Shown here in pieces: positions 1-6,411 of a stretch of 8,462 nucleotides of DNA. Both the position numbers and the translations under genes were made by a program. Within the stretch, counting starts at the first letter, position 1, and the number at the start of each line of letters is the position of its first letter. Where the stretch lies: the NCBI GenBank assembly GCA_011389605.1, contig JAABTZ010000110.1:1-8462 (forward strand), given 5' to 3'. The DNA comes from Desulfobacteraceae bacterium. Its GTDB lineage: Bacteria > Desulfobacterota > Desulfobacteria > Desulfobacterales > Desulfosalsimonadaceae. The notes under the pieces are model-generated. The model had not been told where the DNA came from, did not search any database, and saw only the letters and a program-made list of their open reading frames with translations.

Positions 1-688
1 TCTTGCGGAAAAAGGCGTTTATAAAGTAGGTATCGAACGCCAATGGTATATGCAAACCCTTGAAAAAGGGGGCCTTGACCCCGGGCTTTACGGTGGAGCC
101 CTTTTTAAAAACTTTAACACAGATGATTCGTTTCTGCTGGTCAAAGAATCAATTGTATCTGTAAAAACCCTGAAACAAACTCTTGCAAAAGAAGGCTTGT
201 CAGACGAAAGCACCGATATTCCTGGACCGATTCAAAAAGTCTATAATGCCTCCATGCCCAAATTCAAAACCCAGAATCATTTCTACGGCTATGACGGCCG
301 GGGAAATGATCCCACATGGTTTGACTGCACCTACACCTACAACCTCGGCCGGACAGTCTTCTCCCTGATAGCCGGCGGAGCCACCGGACAGATGGCGGCC
401 ATCAAAAATCTTGAAAAAGACTTTGAAGACTGGACACCGCTGGGAATCCCCATTGCGCCCCTGATGCACCTGGAAGAGCGCAATGGCAAACTGGCCCTTG
501 TTCTGGTAAAATCCCTGGTAAACATGGAATCACCAGCCTTTGGCGTATTTTCCGTAATGCGGGATAACTGGCTGGCAGCAAATCCCGGGCCGGACTCCTA
601 CCGCAGGCCCGGTCCAATCCGTTATTCAGGTGAAAGCGAGGATTCCCTGCCCATCACCCTAGTGTTAAACCACCAGGGCCGGCATTAA
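1..688 (+). CDS. PPi-dependent phosphofructokinase, C-terminal part (5' truncated)
   Basis: The reading frame is open from base 2, upstream of the internal Met at 50, so about 228 C-terminal residues are visible and the true start lies off the left edge. Family signs: the segment GYDGRGNDPTWFDCTYTYN (bases 281-343) followed by LGRTVFSLIAGGATGQMAAI matches the late fructose-6-phosphate-binding region of PPi-type phosphofructokinases, and the Trp-Thr-Pro-Leu-Gly-Ile-Pro segment after it fits as well. The enzyme would interconvert fructose-6-phosphate and fructose-1,6-bisphosphate in the cytoplasm using pyrophosphate, a reversible step of glycolysis and gluconeogenesis. The residues that separate PPi from ATP users (the GGDD versus GGDG region) are missing from the window, so the PPi assignment rests on overall resemblance to the long PPi-type family. 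The gene ends 4-6 bases before a hairpin terminator and is convergent with the mrp operon. Confidence 0.8.
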   Translation, partial: LAEKGVYKVGIERQWYMQTLEKGGLDPGLYGGALFKNFNTDDSFLLVKESIVSVKTLKQTLAKEGLSDESTDIPGPIQKVYNASMPKFKTQNHFYGYDGRGNDPTWFDCTYTYNLGRTVFSLIAGGATGQMAAIKNLEKDFEDWTPLGIPIAPLMHLEERNGKLALVLVKSLVNMESPAFGVFSVMRDNWLAANPGPDSYRRPGPIRYSGESEDSLPITLVLNHQGRH

Positions 689-733
689 AAAAACGGCGCG
701 GCGCATCTGAAAAAACACGCCCCGCCGCTTTTT
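687..733. terminator. bidirectional intrinsic terminator between the convergent PFK and mrp genes
   Basis: The left arm (694-703, CGGCG-C-GGCG) pairs with the right arm (718-727, CGCC-C-CGCCG) around one C/C mismatch, with a loop at 704-717. An A-run at 687-693 and a T-run at 729-733 flank the stem, so a GC stem followed by a U-tract forms in either direction. It lies immediately after the PFK stop and about 50 bp after the mrp stop, so it can serve both transcripts. Confidence 0.85.
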
Positions 734-780
734 ATAAAATCTGGCTTAAACCGGCCTGTCACAGCCCGGAGCAAGGATAT

Positions 781-1623
781 CTAAACGAGCTTGCCCATCC
801 TCTCCACAATCTGATCAAAAGCCTTTGTGACCGGAGAGTCGATATACGCCTGCATATAGGACTGTCCTGCATCACCTGACTTTACCATGTTTGGATCAAA
901 GGGAATCCTGCCCAGAAAAGTCAGGCCGAATTGCTTGGCGGTTTTCTCACCGCCTCCGGAGCCAAAAAGCTCGATGGTTTCTCCGCAGTGGGGGCATGCA
1001 TATCCGCTCATGTTTTCAATCACGCCAAATACCGGTGTTTCCAACTTGCTGCAGAAATTAATGGATTTTCGAACATCAGAAAGCGCAACTTCCTGGGGTG
1101 TTGTAACAATTATTGCCTGTGCATCCGGGATGGTCTGGGCAACGCTCATGGGCTCATCTCCGGTGCCCGGGGGCGAATCCACAATTAAAAAATCCAGATC
1201 CCCCCAATCCACATCCGATACAAACTGGGTAATTGCTGAATGCTTCAAAGGTCCCCGCCAGATCACGGCAGAATCCTTATCAGGCATGAGCCCTTCGATT
1301 GAAATGGCAGCCAGGTTGTCACTGTATTTCATGGGTGACAGTTTTTTGCCGTTCCCGGTAAGCAGTCCGGTAAGACCCAGCATTCTGGGGACATCCGGCC
1401 CGTGTACATCCACATCCATAATACCCACATGATAACCTTTCTCGGCCAGTGCCATTGCCAGATTAACAGACACACTGGTTTTGCCCACGCCTCCCTTGCC
1501 GCTCATGACCACAAACTTGTGCTTGATTTTAGAAAGTGTGTCTTTTACGGATTGCTCCTGCTCCTGTTGTTTTTGCTGTTGGGCTTGCTGCGCACTACAC
1601 CCACCCTGCTGACATTCTTCCAT
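781..1623 (-). CDS. Mrp/NBP35 (ApbC)-family P-loop ATPase, Fe-S cluster carrier
   Basis: This 280-residue cytosolic ATPase belongs to the Mrp/ApbC/NBP35 branch of the SIMIBI (MinD-like) NTPases, which bind and transfer Fe-S clusters to apoproteins. Visible motifs: deviant Walker A GKGGVGKT at residues 42-49, DVDVHGPDVPR at 70-80 (switch I), DSPPGTGDE at 149-157 (switch II), and a CPHC pair at 210-213, the family's bridging-cluster CxxC at the dimer interface. The N-terminus is unusual: Cys4 and Cys9 in a short Cys/Gly stretch are followed by a glutamine-rich segment (about residues 12-24). The start is supported by AAGGAG (complement of 1632-1637), 8 nt before the ATG. It is the second gene of an operon, 54 bp after the DUF134 gene, and appears to use that gene's promoter. 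MinD/ParA partitioning is unlikely because of the CxxC and the DxHGPD motif. The family is certain; the client proteins are unknown. Confidence 0.93.
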   Translation of the reverse strand: MEECQQGGCSAQQAQQQKQQEQEQSVKDTLSKIKHKFVVMSGKGGVGKTSVSVNLAMALAEKGYHVGIMDVDVHGPDVPRMLGLTGLLTGNGKKLSPMKYSDNLAAISIEGLMPDKDSAVIWRGPLKHSAITQFVSDVDWGDLDFLIVDSPPGTGDEPMSVAQTIPDAQAIIVTTPQEVALSDVRKSINFCSKLETPVFGVIENMSGYACPHCGETIELFGSGGGEKTAKQFGLTFLGRIPFDPNMVKSGDAGQSYMQAYIDSPVTKAFDQIVERMGKLV

Positions 1624-1677
1624 GATTTTAGCTCCTTATATTAACAAAAGAATTAACAATTCAAAGACTTGCACCTA

Positions 1678-2106
1678 TTATGACTCATTGCATTTGGAAC
1701 TAACGCGGCCCACCTCAAAATCCCCGCATTCCGGGCAATTATCCGGTCGTCCCGTTCCGCACGGCAGCACCCACTGGTGGCTGCATGATTTGCAGCCAAA
1801 CCTCCGTTCGGCCTCCACAAACTGATATGATCCGCCCTCTATGCGAATAGCCCTGCCGTTTATCAGGGCATCGGCAACCACTTTTCTGGCCTGTTCAATT
1901 ATCCGGCCAAATGTGGCCCGCGATACTCCCATCAGCTCCCCTGCGGCTTCATGGGACAAGCCTTCGTAGTCTGCCAGTCTTATGGCCTCGCATTCATCCA
2001 CTGCCAGAATACTTTCCGAAAGATCCTTCATGGGAATCCCCCGGGGTTTGAAATAACTGACATTGGGATTGTATGCTACATTACGTTTTTTATGTGGTCT
2101 GCCCAT
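1678..2106 (-). CDS. DUF134/UPF0251 helix-turn-helix protein with C-terminal zinc ribbon
   Basis: The protein has 142 residues. Residues 1-95 match the DUF134 (UPF0251) family of predicted DNA-binding proteins: it opens MGRPHKKR, continues with Pro-Arg-Gly-Ile-Pro and a Glu/Asp-rich EAIRLADYEGL stretch, then a sigma-region-4-like helix-turn-helix at about 50-80 (SHEAAGELMGVSRATFGRII). After the family's usual end comes a Cys4 module, C105-x2-C108 and C124-x2-C127, with further Cys at 116 and 139. This is a probable zinc-ribbon or metal-sensing tail, with HQW and a CPECG knuckle. DUF134 genes often sit beside Mrp ATPases or NifX/NifB-type iron-molybdenum-cofactor-family proteins, so a local regulator of metallocluster functions is plausible; this is inference. 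The start is supported by an AAGGT Shine-Dalgarno (complement of 2114-2118) 7 nt upstream. It is the first gene of the operon with mrp. Confidence 0.88.
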   Translation of the reverse strand: MGRPHKKRNVAYNPNVSYFKPRGIPMKDLSESILAVDECEAIRLADYEGLSHEAAGELMGVSRATFGRIIEQARKVVADALINGRAIRIEGGSYQFVEAERRFGCKSCSHQWVLPCGTGRPDNCPECGDFEVGRVSSKCNES

Positions 2107-2140
2107 TTAATCTACCTTATGAGTATTGTCTCAAAAAAAT

Positions 2141-2169
2141 AAAATATGTCTTTTCCCTAACCTTGTCAA
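2141..2169 (-). promoter_or_regulatory. sigma70-like promoter of the DUF134-mrp operon, with an overlapping palindrome
   Basis: On the minus strand a consensus -35 TTGACA (complement of 2164-2169) is followed, after exactly 17 nt, by TATTTT (complement of 2141-2146, 4 of 6 matches). Transcription would begin near 2134, leaving a leader of about 28 nt before the DUF134 ATG. The -35 box lies inside an 11-bp near-perfect palindrome, CCTTGtCAAGG (2161-2171), a possible operator. The DUF134 protein is the obvious candidate to bind it, but nothing in the sequence proves that. Confidence 0.68.
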
Positions 2170-2203
2170 GGCAGGATCTTGTTTTCTATTTAGCATCAGG
2201 TTT

Positions 2204-2327
2204 GACGGCTTAGTAAAAGTCCAATATCTGCGTTACGCGCGATTTTTAAGAATTTTACGTACGGCTAAGTACTCTGCATTCTTCGAAATCGCGCAAGCCT
2301 TGATCTTGGACTTTTTACAAAGCCGTC
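2204..2327. repeat. about 124-bp inverted-repeat element (REP/MITE-like), non-coding
   Basis: The outer arms are 2204-2224 and 2306-2327. Both start GACGGCTT and end GTCCAA when read inward, differing by one substitution and one extra A. Nested inside are arms 2237-2253 and 2278-2294: GCGCGATTT..AAGAAT on each side, 17 nt with only two adjacent mismatches. A 24-nt apex (2254-2277) contains GTAC-GGCTAA-GTAC. The whole stretch can fold into one long interrupted hairpin. A 9-nt direct repeat, ACTTTTTAC, occurs at 2310-2318 inside the right arm and again at 2336-2344 just outside. There is no U-tract, so it is not a standard intrinsic terminator, though it is the only hairpin downstream of hisD. 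I see no plausible protein in it. The size and symmetry fit a dispersed palindromic element or non-autonomous mobile element, but its copy number cannot be judged here. Confidence 0.72.
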
Positions 2328-2374
2328 TAAAAGCCACTTTTTACGATACCTTCCGGTTTAACAAAATTTCTTAA

Positions 2375-3673
2375 TTATTTCAGCCGCTGTCTGATTGATT
2401 CGGCATGGGCCGACAGTCCTTCGATCTCGGCAAGAGCCATTATTGACCCGGCCTCCTTTAAAAAGGCCTCCCTGGAATAAGAGATCACACTGGACTGCTT
2501 GACAAAGCAGTCAACTGAAAGGGCCGAGGAAAAACGAGCACTGCCGCCTGTGGGCAGCACGTGATTGGGTCCTGCTGTATAGTCACCCACGGGCTCCGGG
2601 CTGTAAGAGCCCATAAATACCGCTCCGGCGTTTTTAACAAGTGCCAGCATTGCAAACGGGTCGTTAACCTGCAGTTCAAGATGTTCTGGCGCGATCCGGT
2701 TGGAAAGCTCCATGGCAGCGGATAAATCGGGAACCACAAATATGGCGCCGTAAGCCCCAAGAGACTGCTCGGCAATCTGCTTTCGGGGCAGATCAGCCAG
2801 CTGCAGGCTCACCTCTTTTTTAACAGATGCAGCCAGACTTTCAGAGGTGCAGACGAAAATGGCCGAAGCCATGGCATCGTGTTCAGCCTGGGACAAAAGA
2901 TCTGCGGCAATAAAGGAGGGATTGGCATCGTCGTCTGCAATCACCAGAATTTCACTGGGACCGGCTATCATATCAATGCCCACAAAAGCCGAAACAATTT
3001 TTTTGGCCAGGGTCACATAAATATTTCCGGGTCCCACTATCACATCCACGGCCCTTATGCTTTGGGTGCCGTATGCCAGGGCTGCAATGGCCCAGGCACT
3101 TCCTGTTTTGTAAACCTCCGATACTCCAACCCTGGAAGCGGCTGCCAGCAGATTAGGATTAATTGTACCGTCGGCCATTGGCGGAGTCACCATGACCACC
3201 CGTTTAACCCCGGCAATGGCAGCAGGAATAGCTCCCATCAGCACGGATGAGACAAGCGGGGTCTTGCCTCCTCTGGCACCGGGCACATATATGCCTGCTG
3301 CGTCCACGGCATTGAAAAGCTGCCCGAGAAATACCCCGGGACGCTCTGCGGTAAACCAGGAGTTGCGAACCTGTCTGCGATGAAAAGACTCTATCTGGGA
3401 AGCAGCCCGGTCAAGGGCGGAAAGGAAATCCGAGCTTACTTTTTTTTGCGCCGCCTCTATTTCAACTTTTGTAACCCGCAGATCCGATGCAGTCATATCC
3501 GGGGCATCAAATTGGTTGGTGTATTCAACTAAGGCGGCATCCCCCCGGGAGCGGACATCTTCGACTATTTCAGAAACGCTTTGATAATCAGCCGCACTGG
3601 TATCCAGTCCCCGGCCCAAAATGGCGTTAATTTTCCGGCTTGCTGCCTCTGAAGGATATTCATATGTATTCAT
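2375..3673 (-). CDS. hisD: histidinol dehydrogenase
   Basis: The product has 432 residues, the normal length for HisD, which carries out the last two steps of histidine synthesis: NAD-dependent oxidation of L-histidinol to L-histidine through the aldehyde, as a zinc-dependent cytosolic homodimer. Aligned from memory to the E. coli enzyme, the zinc ligands correspond to Gln262, His265 (in the SQAEHD segment), Asp364 (PVGDYTAGPNHVLPTGG) and His423. The catalytic Glu-His pair is Glu330-His331 in the APEHLEL motif. The VGPGN (213-217) and AGPSEI (237-242) loops are present. The start is supported by GGAGC (complement of 3683-3687), 9 nt before the ATG. No other his gene is in the window, so it is separate from any his operon. 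It is divergent from serC and followed by the palindromic element at 2204-2327 rather than by a U-tract terminator. Confidence 0.97.
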   Translation of the reverse strand: MNTYEYPSEAASRKINAILGRGLDTSAADYQSVSEIVEDVRSRGDAALVEYTNQFDAPDMTASDLRVTKVEIEAAQKKVSSDFLSALDRAASQIESFHRRQVRNSWFTAERPGVFLGQLFNAVDAAGIYVPGARGGKTPLVSSVLMGAIPAAIAGVKRVVMVTPPMADGTINPNLLAAASRVGVSEVYKTGSAWAIAALAYGTQSIRAVDVIVGPGNIYVTLAKKIVSAFVGIDMIAGPSEILVIADDDANPSFIAADLLSQAEHDAMASAIFVCTSESLAASVKKEVSLQLADLPRKQIAEQSLGAYGAIFVVPDLSAAMELSNRIAPEHLELQVNDPFAMLALVKNAGAVFMGSYSPEPVGDYTAGPNHVLPTGGSARFSSALSVDCFVKQSSVISYSREAFLKEAGSIMALAEIEGLSAHAESIRQRLK

Positions 3674-3734
3674 TTAAAAATGCTCCGGGAGAATTGGTTT
3701 TCACCATCAAAGACTGAGTTCAAAAATTGCCTTT

Positions 3735-3763
3735 GTTTTATGGCAAAGCATCGCAGATGTCAA
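3735..3763 (-). promoter_or_regulatory. candidate hisD promoter
   Basis: On the minus strand a consensus -35 TTGACA (complement of 3758-3763) is followed after 17 nt by TAAAAC (complement of 3735-3740, 4 of 6 matches to the -10 consensus). Transcription would begin near 3728 and give a leader of about 55 nt. A short inverted repeat TTGCC/GGCAA flanks the -10 box (about 3726-3745). I see no His-rich leader peptide or attenuator hairpin in the leader. Confidence 0.5.
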
Positions 3764-3812
3764 TGACCAGAAACTTGCCTGATGGTTGAGCAAAAATGAA
3801 TTACGACAAGCA

Positions 3813-3882
3813 TTGACGCTGCAACAGGTTGTAATAAAAGATGTTTTTACTTATTGACTTTATTAGATAAATATGTAAAAAT
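3813..3882 (+). promoter_or_regulatory. candidate serC promoter region (two possible promoters)
   Basis: There are two possibilities. The upstream one has TTGACG (3813-3818), a 16-nt spacer and TAAAAG (3835-3840). The downstream one has TTGACT (3854-3859), a 17-nt spacer and AAAAAT (3877-3882) preceded by an extended -10 TG at 3874-3875. The stretch from 3831 to 3905 is strongly AT-rich, as expected for promoter DNA. The sequence alone does not settle which is used. Confidence 0.38.
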
Positions 3883-3938
3883 AATCATTTTATGTCATTT
3901 TTTAACCATTATCCCAACAACTAACCGGAGGAACCCAA

Positions 3939-5027
3939 ATGGATGTCAATCGAATCTGCAATTTCAACGCTGGCCCGGCCGCTTTGCCCGAGCCGGTGCT
4001 CCAGGAACTACAGGCAAATATACTAAGCTTCCAGACCTGCTGCATGTCAATTCTGGAAATCAGCCACAGGTCCTCGGACTTTGACGCTGTTATAAACGAT
4101 GCCGTGGCACGCACAAAACGGCTGCTTGGCATCGGAGAAGACTATCACGTACTGTTTCTCCAGGGCGGGGCCAGCCTTCAGTTTGCCATGATTCCAATGA
4201 ATTTTCTGACAGAAGACAGGAAAGCCGACTACATTAACACCGGAACCTGGTCCACCAAGGCCATCAAGGAAGCCGAGATTCAGAAAAAAAACTTCACCGT
4301 GGCAGCATCTTCGGAAGACAGGAATTTTGCATACATCCCCAAAAATTTTTCCTTTACGCCTGATGCCACTTACGTTCACATAACTTCCAACAACACCATC
4401 AAGGGCACCCAATGGGCAAAACTTCCCGATACGGGCAGCGTACCCCTGGTGGCTGACATGTCTTCTGATTTTATGTGCAGGCCCATTGATATGTCCAGAT
4501 TCGGCATGATTTATGTGGGCGCCCAGAAAAACATCGGCCCTGCAGGCGTCTGCATGGTGGTCGTGCGCGATGACATGCTCAAACTAATTCCAGACGGGCT
4601 GCCGACCATGCTGGACTACCGCACTCATGTGGAAAAAAATTCCATGTACAACACACCGCCCTGTTTTGCAATTTATACGGTTCAGCTGGTTTTAAAATGG
4701 CTGGAGGAAACCATCGGCGGGCTTGGCGAAATGGAAAAAATCAACCTCAAAAAAGCCGATACTCTTTATTCCGCCTTTGATGAAAGCAATTTTTACAATG
4801 GAACCGCTGACAGGGACAGCCGCTCGCTGATGAATGTCACTTTCCGTCTGCCGGATGAAGACCTGGAAAAGAGATTTATTGCCGAAGCAGCCCAAAACGG
4901 TCTGGGCGGCCTTAAAGGCCATCGTTCAGTAGGAGGCTGCCGGGCATCGATTTACAATGCGACCACGGTTGAATCAGTTGAAAAGCTTGTCTCCTTTATG
5001 AAGGATTTTGAAAAGAAAAACCAATAA
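3939..5027 (+). CDS. serC: phosphoserine aminotransferase
   Basis: This 362-residue PLP enzyme (class V, fold type I) converts 3-phosphohydroxypyruvate and glutamate to O-phosphoserine in serine synthesis. Its length matches E. coli SerC (about 362). Signature elements: NFNAGPAALP at the N-terminus (8-17), EISHRS at 40-45, the phosphate-binding QGGASLQF (75-82), Trp104 in the cofactor-stacking position, Asp173 in VADMSSD, the PLP lysine Lys197 in GAQKNIGPAG, and the substrate-binding GHRSVGGCRASIYNA (327-341). All key residues are intact. One oddity lies just before EISHRS: the usual Gly-x-Gly-(T/M)-S reads TCCMS, so there is a vicinal Cys34-Cys35 and two glycines are lost. The start is set by GGAGGA (3927-3932), 6 nt before the ATG. 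The gene is monocistronic, divergent from hisD, with a strong terminator about 85 bp after the stop. serA and serB are not in the window. Confidence 0.97.
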   Translation: MDVNRICNFNAGPAALPEPVLQELQANILSFQTCCMSILEISHRSSDFDAVINDAVARTKRLLGIGEDYHVLFLQGGASLQFAMIPMNFLTEDRKADYINTGTWSTKAIKEAEIQKKNFTVAASSEDRNFAYIPKNFSFTPDATYVHITSNNTIKGTQWAKLPDTGSVPLVADMSSDFMCRPIDMSRFGMIYVGAQKNIGPAGVCMVVVRDDMLKLIPDGLPTMLDYRTHVEKNSMYNTPPCFAIYTVQLVLKWLEETIGGLGEMEKINLKKADTLYSAFDESNFYNGTADRDSRSLMNVTFRLPDEDLEKRFIAEAAQNGLGGLKGHRSVGGCRASIYNATTVESVEKLVSFMKDFEKKNQ

Positions 5028-5112
5028 CTTCAAATTTTATTGACAAACTCGTACCTGAATTGAGCGTTTCAGATTTTTAAAATATAAATTGATGTTATCC
5101 TTATTAGCTCGC

Positions 5113-5144
5113 AAAAAGGCGCCGGGATATCCCGGCGCCTTTTT
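5113..5144. terminator. bidirectional intrinsic terminator between serC and the beta-oxidation operon
   Basis: This is a perfect 32-bp palindrome: AAAAA (5113-5117), a 9-bp GC stem GGCGCCGGG (5118-5126), the loop ATAT (5127-5130), CCCGGCGCC (5131-5139) and TTTTT (5140-5144, running on to 5145). A U-tract follows the stem in both directions, so it can end serC transcripts and, 27 bp after the thiolase stop, those of the operon coming the other way. Confidence 0.93.
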
Positions 5145-5171
5145 TATTGCAATACATGAAATCCAAAAAGT

Positions 5172-6377
5172 CTACATCAGTTCAAACAGAGCAGCCGCTC
5201 CCATTCCTCCGCCGATGCACATGGACTCAATGCCATATTTAACACCGCGTTCCTTCATCTCGGTCATCAGCTGCGCGCAGAGCTTGGCACCCGTGCACCC
5301 CAGGGGATGGCCCAGGGCAATGGCACCGCCGTTGACATTGACAATTCGCTTGTCGGAATCCGAGACCCACAGGCTCTTGTCATCATATATTCCCAGCTGC
5401 TGCATGCAATATATTGCCTGGGAGGCGAATGCTTCGTTTACCTCAAAAAGGCCGATATCCTCTACCTTGAGCCCGGCCATCTTGAGCACCTTGGGAATGG
5501 CGTAGGCGGGCCCCACACCCATTTCATCGGACCTGCACCCGGCCACTGTATAGGTTTTTAGCTTTGCGATGGGCTCCACATTGTACTTCTTAAGAGCATC
5601 TTCGCTCATAATCAGCGTGGCTGCGGCACCATCAGTGGTCTGGGACGAATTCCCAGCGGTCACTGACCCGTTTGCCGCAAATGCGGGGCGCAGTTTTCCA
5701 AGCCCCTCTGCGGTAGTGGTCTCGCGAATGCCGTCGTCAAAATCCTGGACAAAAGTCTGCTCTTCCCACTGGCCGTCTTTTTCCACGAACCTGGAGGCAG
5801 TAGTGGGCACAAGTTCTTTAAACAGACCGTTTTTCTTGGCGTTTGACGCCTTCATCTGGGAGTGGTAGGCAAATTCATCCTGCATTTCCCGGGTGACATT
5901 GTACCGGTTGGCCACGTTTTCGGCGGTAATACCCATGGACACGTAAACATCCGGATTTTCTTTTGCCATTTTGGGATGGGGGCGCGGCATGTTTCCACCC
6001 ATGGGCACTATGCTCATGGACTCAATCCCGCCGCCGATGGCAACATCACACCATCCGCTCTTGATCCGCATTGCCTGAAGCGATATGGCTTCCAGACCCG
6101 AAGAGCAGAAACGATTGACCGTGGCTCCGCAGGTTTCATCGGGGAAACCGGCCATCTGGGCAATTATGCGGCCGATGTTGAGCCCCTGCTGGGCTTCGGG
6201 AAACGAACAGCCGATCATCAGGTCTTCCACGTCCTTTTTGGAAATTTTCGGTGTTTTTTCCATGACGGCTTCTATCACGGTCTTGAGCAGATCCTCCGGT
6301 CTTGTCTGGGCCAGCGCGCCTTTGCCCCTCCGGCAGCCCGGTGTGCGAAGCGATGTAACAATATAGGCTTCTCTCAT
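5172..6377 (-). CDS. acetyl-CoA C-acyltransferase (beta-oxidation thiolase, FadA type)
   Basis: This 401-residue thiolase has the family's normal length. It would cleave 3-ketoacyl-CoA with free CoA to acetyl-CoA and a shortened acyl-CoA, the last step of beta-oxidation. The nucleophilic cysteine is Cys91 in NRFCSSGLEA. The other catalytic parts are NEAFA (314-318), His357 in GGAIALGHPLGCTGAK, and the acid/base Cys387 in CIGGGMGAAALFE. The SQTTDGAA segment (245-252) is also typical. The start is supported by a strong GGAGGA (complement of 6385-6390), 7 nt before the ATG. It lies 34 bp downstream of the dehydrogenase/hydratase fusion gene, with a terminator just after it, so it is the last gene of that operon. 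The gene order recalls the Bacillus fadN-fadA unit. A biosynthetic acetoacetyl-CoA thiolase is possible by family, but the neighbour favours a degradative role. Confidence 0.94.
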   Translation of the reverse strand: MREAYIVTSLRTPGCRRGKGALAQTRPEDLLKTVIEAVMEKTPKISKKDVEDLMIGCSFPEAQQGLNIGRIIAQMAGFPDETCGATVNRFCSSGLEAISLQAMRIKSGWCDVAIGGGIESMSIVPMGGNMPRPHPKMAKENPDVYVSMGITAENVANRYNVTREMQDEFAYHSQMKASNAKKNGLFKELVPTTASRFVEKDGQWEEQTFVQDFDDGIRETTTAEGLGKLRPAFAANGSVTAGNSSQTTDGAAATLIMSEDALKKYNVEPIAKLKTYTVAGCRSDEMGVGPAYAIPKVLKMAGLKVEDIGLFEVNEAFASQAIYCMQQLGIYDDKSLWVSDSDKRIVNVNGGAIALGHPLGCTGAKLCAQLMTEMKERGVKYGIESMCIGGGMGAAALFELM

Positions 6378-6411
6378 CTGTATATCCTCCTAAATTTCGG
6401 TTATTATATTT

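Noticed and set aside
50..52. ATG as the start of the phosphofructokinase-like protein
   Set aside because: The frame is open upstream to base 2, and the protein from here would lack the N-terminal half of the fold, so this is an internal Met.
752..774. Short inverted repeat CCGGCCT/AGCCCGG downstream of mrp
   Set aside because: It is only about 6 of 7 bp with no U-tract; the stronger hairpin at 687-733 accounts for termination.
2126..2374. 82-codon open frame on the plus strand across the inverted-repeat element
   Set aside because: Its composition is explained by the palindrome, it shows no recognisable domain, and it lies over the promoter and repeat rather than in coding-like sequence.
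5040..5045. TTGACA after the serC stop as a -35 promoter element
   Set aside because: No acceptable -10 hexamer lies 16-18 nt downstream, and no plus-strand gene follows before the terminator at 5113-5144.
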